From assembly GCA_023091735.1 (NCBI GenBank), contig JALKBU010000759.1, positions 1 through 25,644 of the forward strand: a stretch of 25,644 bases of DNA. The letters run 5' to 3'. A program made the translations under genes and the position numbers. Source of the DNA: Trichomonas tenax. Lineage: Eukaryota > Parabasalia > Trichomonadida > Trichomonadidae. The notes beneath the pieces are model-generated. The model searched no databases, had not been told where the DNA came from, and was given only the letters and a program-made list of their open reading frames with translations. Of the stretch, positions 25,621 to 25,644 are shown one piece after another (the first letter of the stretch is position 1; each line of letters starts with the position of its first letter).

Positions 25621-25644
25621 CTAAAATGCTGTGGATATATAAAG

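Noticed and set aside
1..25644. tRNA, rRNA, snRNA or CRISPR features
   Set aside because: I scanned for T-loop-like GTTCGAA words and regular spaced repeats. The few hits are inside protein genes, and the tandem arrays lack spacers.

Overview
The window looks like a stretch of trichomonad nuclear chromosome, most probably Trichomonas vaginalis or a close relative. The evidence is compositional and structural. It is strongly AT-rich, with intron-less protein genes separated by short AT-rich spacers. Several start codons sit 7 to 21 bases downstream of a TCATT box that fits the trichomonad initiator TCA(+1)YW. There is a fragment of what looks like a Maverick/Polinton virus-like transposon, a decayed ankyrin-repeat gene of the type that is very abundant in trichomonads, and many coiled-coil and helical-repeat proteins. 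I see no rRNA, tRNA, CRISPR or bacterial operon structure. The species call is inference.

Layout. Bases 1-2250 hold a minus-strand block of a probable Maverick element: the first codons of one gene, an intact 541-residue probable major capsid protein, and remnants of one or two upstream genes broken by frameshifts. Bases 2250-3400 are decayed sequence with a cluster of AAAAGCACGT motifs. Host genes follow: a small ubiquitin-like protein (3399-3872, +), a 569-residue coiled-coil protein (4183-5892, -), a short Sti1/Hop-like co-chaperone (6385-7398, +), a 753-residue FEN/XPG-fold protein of the Asteroid/FAM120/Mkt1 type (7743-10004, +), a 175-residue orphan (10612-11139, +), a helical orphan without a clear start (about 11525-12571, +), an armadillo-like protein (13447-14850, -), a short acidic-to-basic orphan (16431-16838, +), a 150-residue basic orphan (17133-17585, -) and a 927-residue coiled-coil protein (19007-21790, +).

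Between these lie broken and repetitive sequences. Two NTF2-like pseudogenes share a 25-base identical core (12779-13169, - and about 16020-16206, +). A degenerate 120-base satellite of about five units lies at 14900-15480. A foldback element at 18605-18923 has arms of about 70 bases enclosing six 21-base units. A DUF3447/ankyrin-type pseudogene with four inactivating lesions occupies 22059-24118 (-). At 24188-24337 there is a decayed copy of an internal piece of the 927-residue coiled-coil gene.

The genes do not form an evident pathway; each is monocistronic with its own promoter. The most interesting unexplained signal is a recurring motif close to TTTACRTGNCAAA (with a variant AAAARGTGACAAA). 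It appears just upstream of several starts and also makes up the best-conserved blocks of the foldback element arms, so a mobile or foldback sequence may be carrying a promoter-like site. All family names come from reading motifs by eye and were not checked against a database.
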